Source: Pararhizobium sp. IMCC3301 (GTDB taxonomy: Bacteria; Pseudomonadota; Alphaproteobacteria; Rhizobiales; GCA-2746425). From it: a stretch of 64,000 nt of DNA. Each line of letters begins with the position of its first letter. The stretch's first letter is position 1. The notes below the pieces were generated by a model. The model saw only the letters and a program-made list of their open reading frames with translations. It was not told the DNA's origin and did not search any database. Positions 44,309 through 53,061 of this stretch are shown piece by piece. The stretch lies in contig NZ_CP132336.1 of NCBI RefSeq assembly GCF_030758315.1, positions 4,183,001 to 4,247,000 of the forward strand, in the 5' to 3' direction. A program made the translations under genes and the position numbers.

Positions 44309-45445
44309 TCAGCAGGCCAGATCGAACAGTGACATCTGATCATTCTGCTTCGCCGGAGCGGTAAACAGATCCGTGCGCAACTCGGCGCGATTTGTGCCGA
44401 TTTTCAACCGCTCGCAGGCCTTTTCAAAGCGCCGGCCGATCATCCAGGCATAGGGGCCGCTGCCACGCATCCGCCGGCCCCAGGTGGCATCGTAGTCCTT
44501 GCCATCGCGCATCGATTTTACCAACGACATCACATGCCTGTAGCGGTCCGGATAATGCGTCAGCAACCACTGCCGGAAAATATCGCGCACTTCCAGAGGC
44601 AGGCGCAGCATCACATAGCCGGCCTGATTGATACCAACGGCTTTGCCAGCTTCCAGAATGCGTTCAATTTCACTGTCATTCAGCGCCGGAATAATCGGCG
44701 CCACCATCATTGCCGTTGGAATTCCGGCGTCATGCAGGGCCTGCAGGGTTTCCAGGCGCTTTGCCGGGCTGGCAGCCCTTGGCTCCATGCTGCGCGCCAG
44801 TTTCGGGTCCAGCGTCGTGACCGACAGCGCCACTTTGACCAGGCCCTTTTCCGCCATCCGTGCCAGAATATCGATGTCGCGCTGAATCATCGCGGATTTG
44901 GTGACAATCCCCACCGGGTGATTGGTCCGCTCCAGCACTTCCAGTATCGAGCGGGTGATGCGCCATGTTTTCTCGATCGGCTGGTAAGGATCGGTATTGG
45001 TGCCCATGGCTATGACCTTTGGCACATATCTGGCATCAGCCAGTTCCTTTTCCAGCAAAGCGGCCGCATCCGGCTTTGCGAACAGCCGCGATTCAAAATC
45101 CTGACCCGGCGACAACCCCATATAGGCGTGGCTGGGGCGGGCAAAACAATATGAACAGCCATGCTCACAACCACGATAGGGGTTAATTGAGCGGTCGAAT
45201 GAAATATCGGGCGACTGATTGCGCGTGATAATCCGCTTTGGATGTTCGACCTGAACCTCGGTCTTCAGCTTTTCCGGCCCGGTTTCAAGCCCGCTCTCAA
45301 CATCCCAGCCATCATCGAAAGTCTCGCGTCTGACCGGCTCAAACCGGCCGCTGGCATTACTGACCGCACCGCGGCCTTTGCGCGGGTCGAACTGCACGCC
45401 GACGCGATGACTGTCAAAACCAATGATCTGTGTTTTGTTCTCCAT
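44309..45445 (-). CDS. SPL-like radical SAM protein (PA0069 family)
   Basis: A 378-aa radical SAM enzyme. The [4Fe-4S]/SAM motif C-x3-C-x2-C is in PYRGCEHGCSYCFARPSH, at about residue 90. Further family segments are GTNTDPYQPIEK, ITRSILEVLERTNHPVGIVTKS and MMVAPIIPALNDSEI. It belongs to the PA0069 group, related to spore photoproduct lyase (SplB); the reaction in Gram-negative bacteria is unknown. The ATG at 45445 is used; an earlier TTG six codons up is less likely. A LexA-type GAAC-N7-GAAC box lies 24 bases upstream, suggesting DNA-damage induction and a repair role. Confidence 0.88.
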   Translation of the reverse strand: MENKTQIIGFDSHRVGVQFDPRKGRGAVSNASGRFEPVRRETFDDGWDVESGLETGPEKLKTEVQVEHPKRIITRNQSPDISFDRSINPYRGCEHGCSYCFARPSHAYMGLSPGQDFESRLFAKPDAAALLEKELADARYVPKVIAMGTNTDPYQPIEKTWRITRSILEVLERTNHPVGIVTKSAMIQRDIDILARMAEKGLVKVALSVTTLDPKLARSMEPRAASPAKRLETLQALHDAGIPTAMMVAPIIPALNDSEIERILEAGKAVGINQAGYVMLRLPLEVRDIFRQWLLTHYPDRYRHVMSLVKSMRDGKDYDATWGRRMRGSGPYAWMIGRRFEKACERLKIGTNRAELRTDLFTAPAKQNDQMSLFDLAC

Positions 45446-45468
45446 ACCAATAGAATAATGCAAAACAA

Positions 45469-45483
45469 GAACAAAACAAGAAC
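45469..45483. promoter_or_regulatory. LexA (SOS) box GAAC-N7-GAAC
   Basis: GAACAAAACAAGAAC is an exact match to the alphaproteobacterial LexA direct-repeat consensus GAAC-N7-GAAC (GTTC-N7-GTTC on the other strand). It is centred about 30 bases upstream of the radical SAM start codon at 45445. The neighbouring moaB gene is transcribed towards the left on the same strand, so the box serves the radical SAM gene. Confidence 0.8.
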
Positions 45484-45525
45484 ATAATACAATTATGGCC
45501 TGACAGAGTGAAAAGCCCTTGAGAA

Positions 45526-46083
45526 TCAGCTGCCTTGCAGTTTTCCGCGTTTCAGGTGTTCGCCGAGCCGCGGCAGGATTTCGACAAAATTGCAGGGCTG
45601 ATGCCGATAATCCAGTTGATGCAGCAGGATTTCGTCCCAGGCATCCTTGCAGGCCCCCGGAGAACCGGGCAGGGCGAAAATATAGGTGCTGTTTGCAACC
45701 CCAGCCAGCGCCCGTGACTGAATGGTAGATGTGCCGATTTTTTCAAAACTGATGCGGTGAAAGATCTGCGAAAATCCGTCCATGTGTTTTTCAAACAGCG
45801 GTGTCAGCGCTTCCGGCGTCACATCATGTCCGGTAAAGCCGGTACCGCCGGTGGTAATCACCACATCCACATTTCTGTCTGCAATCCATTGCGAGACCTG
45901 CTCTCGGATCTGACCGATGTCATCCTTGCACAGCGCTCTGTCCGCCAGACTGTGGCCGGCTTTCTGCAGCCGTTCCACCAGCACAGCTCCGGACCGGTCC
46001 TCATCCAGCGAGCGTGTGTCCGACAGTGTCAGCACGGCAATCTTCAGGGGAATGAACTGTTTGGTCATATCAAGACGGGGCAT
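45526..46083 (-). CDS. moaB: Molybdenum cofactor biosynthesis protein MoaB
   Basis: A 185-aa MoaB/MogA-fold protein that adenylylates molybdopterin before Mo/W insertion. The pattern LTLSDTRSLDEDRSG, VVITTGGTGFTGHDVTPEA and IFALPGSPGACKDAWDEIL is diagnostic. It makes cofactor for enzymes such as the formate dehydrogenase encoded at 53-57.6 kb, although the two are not co-transcribed. A start five codons in (MTKQF) is possible. The gene precedes the radical SAM gene on the same strand with an 80-bp gap holding the LexA box. Confidence 0.93.
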   Translation of the reverse strand: MPRLDMTKQFIPLKIAVLTLSDTRSLDEDRSGAVLVERLQKAGHSLADRALCKDDIGQIREQVSQWIADRNVDVVITTGGTGFTGHDVTPEALTPLFEKHMDGFSQIFHRISFEKIGTSTIQSRALAGVANSTYIFALPGSPGACKDAWDEILLHQLDYRHQPCNFVEILPRLGEHLKRGKLQGS

Positions 46084-46098
46084 CAGACTTCCTGTTTG

Positions 46099-46923
46099 TT
46101 AAGCGTCTGGCGACAGGATGGCTTTTTCGATGGCGGCTTTCCGCAGGCTTAGCAAGTCGCGCCACGCCAGTCGTTTCTGGGCAGGCTGACGCAGCAGATA
46201 GGCGGGATGAAGCATCGGCAGTACAGGAATTTCAGCCTTGGAATAGGTGCGCCATTTGCCGCGCAACTTTAATATTCCATCGCTGCTCTGCAACATATTC
46301 TTGGCAGATGAAGCGCCCAGAAAAACCAGCAATTCCGGCTTCATAAGTTCAATCTGCCGTGTGATGAAAGGCTTGCACAATTCCATTTCCGCAGTCGTCG
46401 GAGCACGGTTGCCCGGCGGACGCCAGGCCACAATGTTGCCGATGTAAACATGGCTGCGGTCAAAGCCGGCGGCCTTCAGCATCCGGTCCAGAAACTGTCC
46501 GGATCGGCCGACAAACGGCTTTCCCTGCAGATCCTCATCGCGTCCTGGCGCTTCACCAACCAGCATGATTTTGGCATCTCTGTTGCCGTCCTCAAACACG
46601 GTGTGGGTCGCTGTCCGCTTCAGCCCGCAACCCTCATAGGACATCAGTAACGCCATCAATTCATCAAGCGAATTTGCGGAAGCCGCGCGGTCTCTGGCTT
46701 CCTGGACGTTGACTTCATGGGGCTTGGTTTCAGAAAATCCCGGGGTGGGAGCTGAAGCAGAGCTGCGCACAGCGGCAGGTTGCGCTGTTGCCGCACCGCC
46801 GCCGGCCCGGCTCTCCTGTGGTGGCACCGCCAGACGATCATGCGGCATCTCGTCGAGCGCAATATCAACGCCCGCATCGACATAAAACTGCAGCACATCC
46901 TTCAGAGTTTCAGTCTGTTCCAT
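46099..46923 (-). CDS. Uracil-DNA glycosylase, family 4 (UdgA-like)
   Basis: Removes uracil from DNA. The 274-aa protein has the family-4 motif A (GEAPGRDEDLQGKPFVGRSGQFLD) and motif B (HPAYLLR). The first Cys pair of the [4Fe-4S] cluster is near the start of the catalytic domain (CGLKRTATHTVF) and others are at ELCKPFI. A non-conserved Ala/Pro-rich N-terminal segment of about 90 residues precedes the domain and is typical of alphaproteobacterial members. It lies 15 bases upstream of moaB on the same strand. No LexA box was seen ahead of it. Confidence 0.92.
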   Translation of the reverse strand: MEQTETLKDVLQFYVDAGVDIALDEMPHDRLAVPPQESRAGGGAATAQPAAVRSSASAPTPGFSETKPHEVNVQEARDRAASANSLDELMALLMSYEGCGLKRTATHTVFEDGNRDAKIMLVGEAPGRDEDLQGKPFVGRSGQFLDRMLKAAGFDRSHVYIGNIVAWRPPGNRAPTTAEMELCKPFITRQIELMKPELLVFLGASSAKNMLQSSDGILKLRGKWRTYSKAEIPVLPMLHPAYLLRQPAQKRLAWRDLLSLRKAAIEKAILSPDA

Positions 46924-47152
46924 CTGCCGGTTTCCAGAGTTCGGTCAACACATCTGCGCAATCCTTTAAAGCAATACAAACCGCATGTCTTTGGCTTGCA
47001 GGCAGATGATGCTGGAACTTGACGCATATTCTGGCTAGATGGTGCACTATCGGCGAACCAAAGGGCCGGTTCCGGACTCAGCAATGGTCAGGCTCTGGAC
47101 CTGACAGGTGTCCGAAATGGTTTCAAAACCGGCATTTTGAAAGGCAGCATGA

Positions 47153-48832
47153 ATGACTGACAACACACAGGTTGCGGCAGAGCCGCGCGAAAGCATGGAA
47201 TTTGATGTGGTGATTGTCGGTGCCGGGCCGGCCGGCCTGTCGGCTGCGATCCGGCTGCAGCAACTGGCTGCTGAAGCGGGACGGGACGATTTTTCGGTGG
47301 TTGTGCTGGAAAAGGGTGCTGAGGTCGGCGCTCATATCCTCTCCGGCGCGGTGGTGGACCCAATTGGTCTGGACGCTCTTTTGCCGGAATGGCGCAAACA
47401 GGAAACGCCTTTGAAGACACCGGTTACCGAAGACCGCTTTCTGTTTCTGGGGCCTTCCGGCTCTCTCCGCCTGCCGAATTTTCTGATGCCGCCGCTGATG
47501 AACAATCATGGCAATTATGTCGTCTCGCTGGGCAATGTGGCACGCTGGATGGCGGAAAAAGCGGAAGCACTGGGCGTCGAGATCTATCCCGGATTTGCAG
47601 TCTCGGAACTGCTCTACGATGATAATGGCGCGGTGCGCGGAGTGGCTACGGGAGATATGGGCATCGGCAAAGACGGTGCGCCGAAACCCGCCCATGAACG
47701 CGGCATGGAACTGCTCGGCAAATACGTCCTGATAGGAGAAGGCGTGCGCGGCTCGCTGGCAAAGCAGCTGATCGCAAAATTCGAACTGGACGCAGGCAGG
47801 GAGCCGCAGAAATTCGGCATCGGCCTGAAAGAATTATGGGAAGTGAAGCCGGAAAATCACAAGCCGGGTCTGGTGCAGCACAGCTTTGGCTGGCCGCTCG
47901 ACAACCGCACCGGCGGTGGGTCCTTTCTCTACCATCTGGAGGACAATCAGGTGGCGGTCGGCTTCGTGGTCCACCTCAATTACAAGAACCCGTATCTGTC
48001 GCCCTTTGAAGAGTTTCAGCGTTTCAAAACGCATCCGGCAATTGCCCCGGTGTTTGAGGGCGGCAAGCGCCTGTCCTACGGCGCCCGTGCCATTTCCGAG
48101 GGTGGCTGGCAGAGCGTGCCGAAATTATGCTTCCCCGGCGGCGCCCTTATCGGCTGCTCGGCCGGATTCGTCAATGTTGCCCGCATCAAGGGCTCGCACA
48201 ATGCGGTTCTGTCGGGCAAGCTGGCTGCAGAACACGCCTTTGCGGCGATTGCTGAAGGCCGCTCCCAGGACGAGCTGTCCGGTTATGAGGCGGCCTGGCG
48301 CGGCAGCGAAATTGGCAATGACCTGAAAAAGGTCCGCAATGTCAAACCGTTGTGGTCGCGTTTCGGCACGCTGCTTGGCATTGCGCTGGGCGGATTTGAT
48401 ATGTGGACCAACACGTTCGGCTTTTCCCTGTTCGGCACCCGCAGCCACGGCAAGCCGGATCACGCAACGCTGGAGCCAGCCTCCCGGCACAGCAAAATTG
48501 ACTATCCGAAACCCGATGGGGTTCTCAGCTTTGACCGCCTGTCGTCGGTGTTCCTGTCCAATACCAATCACGAGGAAGACCAGCCGGTGCATCTGCAGGT
48601 GCTCAATCCGGCTTTGCAGAAATCCAGCGAGCATGATGTCTTTGCCGGCCCGTCCGCCAGATACTGCCCTGCCGGTGTCTATGAATGGGTGGAACAGGGC
48701 GGTGAGCCGACCTTCGTCATCAACGCGCAGAATTGTGTGCACTGCAAGACCTGCGATATCAAGGATCCCAACCAGAACATCAACTGGACAGTGCCGGAGG
48801 GTGGCGGTGGCCCGGTTTACCCGAACATGTAG
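47153..48832 (+). CDS. Electron-transfer flavoprotein:ubiquinone oxidoreductase
   Basis: An inner-membrane-associated enzyme passing electrons from ETF to ubiquinone in fatty- and amino-acid oxidation. It is 559 aa. The N-terminal FAD site is VVIVGAGPAGLSAAIRL, the quinone and membrane region lies in the middle, and the C-terminal [4Fe-4S] domain has ligands in YCPAGVYEW and NCVHCKTCDIKDP. It ends in the conserved WTVPEGGGGPVYPNM. The length and ending match human ETFDH and its bacterial orthologues. No etfAB genes are in the window. It is divergent from the uracil glycosylase with 229 bp between. Confidence 0.95.
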   Translation: MTDNTQVAAEPRESMEFDVVIVGAGPAGLSAAIRLQQLAAEAGRDDFSVVVLEKGAEVGAHILSGAVVDPIGLDALLPEWRKQETPLKTPVTEDRFLFLGPSGSLRLPNFLMPPLMNNHGNYVVSLGNVARWMAEKAEALGVEIYPGFAVSELLYDDNGAVRGVATGDMGIGKDGAPKPAHERGMELLGKYVLIGEGVRGSLAKQLIAKFELDAGREPQKFGIGLKELWEVKPENHKPGLVQHSFGWPLDNRTGGGSFLYHLEDNQVAVGFVVHLNYKNPYLSPFEEFQRFKTHPAIAPVFEGGKRLSYGARAISEGGWQSVPKLCFPGGALIGCSAGFVNVARIKGSHNAVLSGKLAAEHAFAAIAEGRSQDELSGYEAAWRGSEIGNDLKKVRNVKPLWSRFGTLLGIALGGFDMWTNTFGFSLFGTRSHGKPDHATLEPASRHSKIDYPKPDGVLSFDRLSSVFLSNTNHEEDQPVHLQVLNPALQKSSEHDVFAGPSARYCPAGVYEWVEQGGEPTFVINAQNCVHCKTCDIKDPNQNINWTVPEGGGGPVYPNM

Positions 48833-48931
48833 CGCCGGCCGCTCGCCGATGGCAGGCGGTTCCAGGGGGCAGGGCAGCGCGAAAATGCGGTGTCAGACCA
48901 CTTCCCCTGCGCGCCCTCACGTGTCGTTTTC

Positions 48932-49993
48932 ATGTCTATAAAGTCCTCGACCTCAAATCTAGAAAATTGGGGCTGGAACAGCTTTTTTGACGATCAGTGG
49001 GCAGACGACCGGGATGCCATTCCCGTTCGTGTGGTGGAAGTTCATCGCAGCGGCATCAGGGTGGTTGGCCCGCAGATTGACGAACATATTCAGCGCTTCA
49101 GCACCATGACTGACGATGAAGAGACCGTGGCGACGGTGGGCGATTGGCTGCTTCTGGACGCCCAAACAAAAAAACCGAAATGTCTGTTGCAGCGGCGCAG
49201 CCTGTTTCAGCGCCGCGCTCCGGGAAAGGCGCGCAAGCTGCAATTGATCGCGGCTAATATCGATACACTGTTCATCGTCACATCCTGTAATCAGGACTTC
49301 AACACAGCACGGCTTGAGCGCTACCTGGCACTCGCCCGGGATGCTGACGTGCGGCCGGTCATCATTCTGACCAAGGCTGATCTGGCCCCGCAACCGGAAC
49401 AGTGTCTGATGGCCGCCGCCAGCCTGGCTGATGATCTGCAGGTCGAGATTGTCGATGCGCGCAATGCCAGCAGCCTTGCCGGTCTTGCCCGATGGTGCGG
49501 TCCGGGCCAGACCGTGGCGCTGGTTGGATCGTCCGGAGTTGGAAAATCAACTCTGGTCAATACTCTGTCCGGAACCGACCGGGCGGCCATCGGCGACATA
49601 AGGCAAGGCGATGACAAGGGCCGCCACACAACCTCCGGCAGGACCTTTCATCAACTGCCAAGCGGCGGCTGGCTGATCGACACGCCGGGCATCCGGGAAT
49701 TGCAACTGGCCGATGTGAGGGAGGGACTGGAGGAGGTCTTTGCCGACATTGTGGAACTGGCTGCAGGCTGCCGTTTCAATGATTGCAGCCATGAGGGCGA
49801 GCCGGGGTGTCAGATTCAGGCCGCCATCGCGGATGGAGTTTTGCCGCTCTCCCGACTGAAAAACTGGCGGAAACTGGCAGCGGAAGAGCTTCACAACAAT
49901 GCCAGCCTGTCAGAGCGCCACACCAGAAACAAGGCCTTCAGCAAAATGGTGAAACGCGCGACCAAACACAAGAAAATGGGTGAGTTGGATTAA
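48932..49993 (+). CDS. rsgA: Ribosome small-subunit-dependent GTPase RsgA
   Basis: A circularly permuted GTPase that checks maturation of the 30S subunit. The 353-aa protein has an N-terminal OB domain and then G motifs in permuted order: G4 TKAD, G5, G1 GSSGVGKSTLVN, G2 and G3 DTPGIRE. A C-terminal Zn knuckle follows (C-x4-C-x-H-x5-C: CRFNDCSHEGEPGC). The ATG at 48932 is preferred to a GTG 14 codons upstream. It ends six bases from the end of the convergent DUF1223 gene. Confidence 0.93.
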   Translation: MSIKSSTSNLENWGWNSFFDDQWADDRDAIPVRVVEVHRSGIRVVGPQIDEHIQRFSTMTDDEETVATVGDWLLLDAQTKKPKCLLQRRSLFQRRAPGKARKLQLIAANIDTLFIVTSCNQDFNTARLERYLALARDADVRPVIILTKADLAPQPEQCLMAAASLADDLQVEIVDARNASSLAGLARWCGPGQTVALVGSSGVGKSTLVNTLSGTDRAAIGDIRQGDDKGRHTTSGRTFHQLPSGGWLIDTPGIRELQLADVREGLEEVFADIVELAAGCRFNDCSHEGEPGCQIQAAIADGVLPLSRLKNWRKLAAEELHNNASLSERHTRNKAFSKMVKRATKHKKMGELD

Positions 49994-49999
49994 ATTGGA

Positions 50000-50785
50000 T
50001 CAGCTTGACAGGCCGGTCAGCGTCGCAGCCCCCAGGATGGGACCGGGATTACCGTTAATGGTCGACTGCACCAGCACGGCGCAATTATCATAGCCGCTTT
50101 TGGCAAGTTCGCTCAGCGGCAAAATCATTTCGGTTCGTTTGCCTTTCCACATTCCAATTGGGCGCATTTCGCGGACAACATTATGATATTCGACCTGCCG
50201 GCCGCGGTTCTCGCCGCGCTCAATATCCACGGTGTGAACATCATCGTAAAACACCAGCCAGATGGTGGTGTTCTCGCCAAGTTCTTCGGTGCCGTCCACG
50301 CTGATCGTCAAAGCTTCAGCTGTTTTCGTCAGCCTGACCTCCAGAGGCAGGGAGGATGACGGGTCGGAACTGGCCTTTTGCAATTTTGCAATCGTGGCAT
50401 CAATACTTTCCCGGCGGCTGCCAACCACATGCACCTGACCATTGATCACCGCCTGCGGTGTATAAACATCGCGGTCGCTGCGACCTGCAGCATAGGCGCG
50501 TTGGCGTTCGGAATGCTCCGGCTTGCCTAGCGTATCGCGCCAGCCAAGGTAATCCCAGTAATCCACAGGCATCGTCAGCGCCAGAACCTCGCCCTCAGCG
50601 ACCAGCTCAGAAATAACCTTGTCGGCGGGCGGGCAGGAGGAGCAGCCCTGACTGGTAAACAGCTCCACGACCGCTTTCGGCTTTCCGTTGATTTCAGCAT
50701 AGGCGGGCTGTACCGCCAGGGGCAGAGAGCCCATCAGGCTGGAACCAAGGATGAAAGAAAGCAAAAACGTTACACGCGAGACCAT
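50000..50785 (-). CDS. Secreted DUF1223 thioredoxin-like protein
   Basis: A 261-aa exported protein of the DUF1223 family. The signal peptide covers about residues 1-30 with cleavage near AYAEI. The thioredoxin-like start VVELFTSQGCSSCPPADK contains a CxxC pair (C-S-S-C) that could be redox active. The rest is beta-rich (TIWLVFYDDVHTVDIERGENRG, CAVLVQS). The function is not established; periplasmic redox or metal handling is a guess from the fold. It is convergent with rsgA with almost no gap, and 230 bp of unremarkable sequence separates it from recQ. Confidence 0.85.
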   Translation of the reverse strand: MVSRVTFLLSFILGSSLMGSLPLAVQPAYAEINGKPKAVVELFTSQGCSSCPPADKVISELVAEGEVLALTMPVDYWDYLGWRDTLGKPEHSERQRAYAAGRSDRDVYTPQAVINGQVHVVGSRRESIDATIAKLQKASSDPSSSLPLEVRLTKTAEALTISVDGTEELGENTTIWLVFYDDVHTVDIERGENRGRQVEYHNVVREMRPIGMWKGKRTEMILPLSELAKSGYDNCAVLVQSTINGNPGPILGAATLTGLSS

Positions 50786-51015
50786 TCGTCAGTTCCTTTG
50801 TCTTCTCACCCAATCATGTAGCTATAATCCATTTCACGCTCCAGTCACTTCTCGGTGAGACGCGGCCACCGCTGGTGACAGAGTGCTGAACGATACTCTG
50901 CAAAGGACTTTTCGGCCGGTTTCCAAAAATGTCTAACCAATTGATCTGAGTATGAAAACCATGATTGCCACGCACTCGCGCGGACGCAATTGAATCAATT
51001 TAACCATGTAATGAT

Positions 51016-52800
51016 CTAATGGTTTGAAATGACTCGTAAAAACGCGTTTCCATAGCGCTCCAGCTTCTTTGCTCCGACCCCGTTGATCTGCATCAGGCCA
51101 GCCATGGTGCCGGGGCGCGATTGCGCCATTTCGATCAGTGTGCGGTCGGGGAAAATCACATAGGCCGGCACGTTCTGACTTTGCGCGAAATCCGTGCGGC
51201 ATGTTTTCAGCGCCTTCAGCAATTCCTGATCACCGGCGTCGCTCAGTTCAATCGGGGCCGTTCGTGCACTGCTGCGTTTGCGTTCGGCCTGCTTTTCAGG
51301 AAATCGCAAATCCAGCTTCATCTCGCCGCGCAGCACCGGGCGGGCCTTTTCACAGACCTGCCACGAGCCCTGGGCAATGGTGACATTGGCGTAGCCCGCA
51401 GCATAAAGCTGGCGGAAGATGCTGCGCCATTGCGATTTGTCAAACTCCGTGCCGACGCCGAAAGTCGGCAGCAGATTATGGCGTTGTTCGGTAATGCGGC
51501 TGGTCTCCTCGCCGACCAGCACACTGACCAGATGTTCCAACCCGTAAATCTGACCGGTTCGCAGCATTGCTGACAGCGCCTTTTGCGCTGCCTCTGAGGC
51601 ATCAAATAGCTGCCTGGGATTTTTGCACAGATCGCAATGGCCGCAGGGCAGGGCGATTTCATCAAAATAGCCCAGCAGGGTCTGACGGCGGCACAATGCC
51701 GCTTCGGCAAGGGTCAGAAGGGCATTGAAGCGCTGGTGATCGGCCCGCTTGCGCGCCTCAGGTGCTTCACCCTCATCGATCTGACGCCGACGCAGCTTGA
51801 TGTCCTCGACCCCGTAAAGGCACAGCGTATCGGCCGGCAGGCCGTCGCGACCGGCGCGGCCAATTTCCTGATAATAACTTTCCATGGTTTTGGGCAGGTC
51901 TGCATGGACCACAAAGCGGACATCCGGCTTGTCAACACCCATGCCAAAAGCGATGGTTGCGGCCATCACCACGGCATCTTCCTGAGAAAATCGCGCCTGG
52001 TTGATGTGCCGCTGCGCTGCGTCCATACCGGCATGATAGGCCAGCGCATTGACGCCCCTGCCGCGCAGATGCTCGGCCATATCTTCTGTCTTGCGCCGCG
52101 ACGAGCAATAGATGATGCCGGACTGTTCCGCTCTGGCAGCGACGAATTCGGATATCTGCCGTTTCGGATTGTTCTTCGGCTCAAACGCCAGAAACAGGTT
52201 CGGCCGGTCAAAACCGCGCAGAAACTGTCTTGGTTCGGCTGCGAACAGTTTGGAGATGATTTCACTGCGGGTTTCTTCATCGGCCGTCGCAGTGAAAGCT
52301 GCAATCTGAACACCGCCCAACGCCTCCCGCAGGCGCCCGATCTCCAGATAATCGGGCCGGAAATCATGACCCCACTGACTGACACAATGTGCTTCATCGA
52401 CGGCCAGCATATTGATCTTCAGCCGGTTCAGCAGTCCAGGTGAGGTGGCGATCCGTTCCGGGGCCATATACAGAAGTTTCAGCGAGTCGTTATCCAAGGC
52501 GCTGAACACCCGCTCGTTCTCCGCCGCATCATTGTTGGACGTCAGCGCCCCGGCTTCCACACCACTTTGCCGTAATTGGGCAACCTGGTCGTTCATCAGT
52601 GCCACCAGCGGAGACACCACAAGGGTAACACCCTCTTTGCACAGCGCCGGCAACTGGTAGCACAACGACTTGCCGCCGCCTGTAGGCATAATCGCCAGCA
52701 CATCTTCTCCGGCCAGCACACTTGCGACAATTTCCTCCTGGCCGGGCCGGAAGCTATCGTGGCCGAATACGGTCTTGAGCAGATGACGGGCTTGCTGCAT
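51016..52800 (-). CDS. recQ: ATP-dependent DNA helicase RecQ
   Basis: A 3'-5' SF2 helicase of 594 aa used in RecF-pathway repair and fork processing. Motif I is MPTGGGKSLCYQLP, motif II is DEAHCVSQWGHDFRPDY, motif VI is QEIGRAGRDG. A RecQ-C-terminal Zn domain (Cys set at CRRQTLLGYFDE, CGHCDLCKNP), a winged helix and a single HRDC domain (about 520-594) follow. All are present, so it is a full-length RecQ. No LexA box was seen in its upstream 260 bp. Confidence 0.95.
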   Translation of the reverse strand: MQQARHLLKTVFGHDSFRPGQEEIVASVLAGEDVLAIMPTGGGKSLCYQLPALCKEGVTLVVSPLVALMNDQVAQLRQSGVEAGALTSNNDAAENERVFSALDNDSLKLLYMAPERIATSPGLLNRLKINMLAVDEAHCVSQWGHDFRPDYLEIGRLREALGGVQIAAFTATADEETRSEIISKLFAAEPRQFLRGFDRPNLFLAFEPKNNPKRQISEFVAARAEQSGIIYCSSRRKTEDMAEHLRGRGVNALAYHAGMDAAQRHINQARFSQEDAVVMAATIAFGMGVDKPDVRFVVHADLPKTMESYYQEIGRAGRDGLPADTLCLYGVEDIKLRRRQIDEGEAPEARKRADHQRFNALLTLAEAALCRRQTLLGYFDEIALPCGHCDLCKNPRQLFDASEAAQKALSAMLRTGQIYGLEHLVSVLVGEETSRITEQRHNLLPTFGVGTEFDKSQWRSIFRQLYAAGYANVTIAQGSWQVCEKARPVLRGEMKLDLRFPEKQAERKRSSARTAPIELSDAGDQELLKALKTCRTDFAQSQNVPAYVIFPDRTLIEMAQSRPGTMAGLMQINGVGAKKLERYGNAFLRVISNH

Positions 52801-53061
52801 GAGGATCAGGGAATCGCTTGGGCTGTTTTCCTAGTGGATAGAGCATTTGCCAGTGACATAGAAGCTGCCTTGACGGCTTGAGGATAATTCGCTCATACAG
52901 GTGCATCGTTTCGGTAATCTCGGCACCAACTGCCTTGAAGCGATTTGTGCTTTGGCCCCATCTCATCCGTCGCATTTTCCGCATATGATTGTCGGACAAG
53001 CGATGGAGGCGCGGAAAAACTCTGTTAGCCTTGCAGCATCAAAGGAACCTGGGATCGTGTT

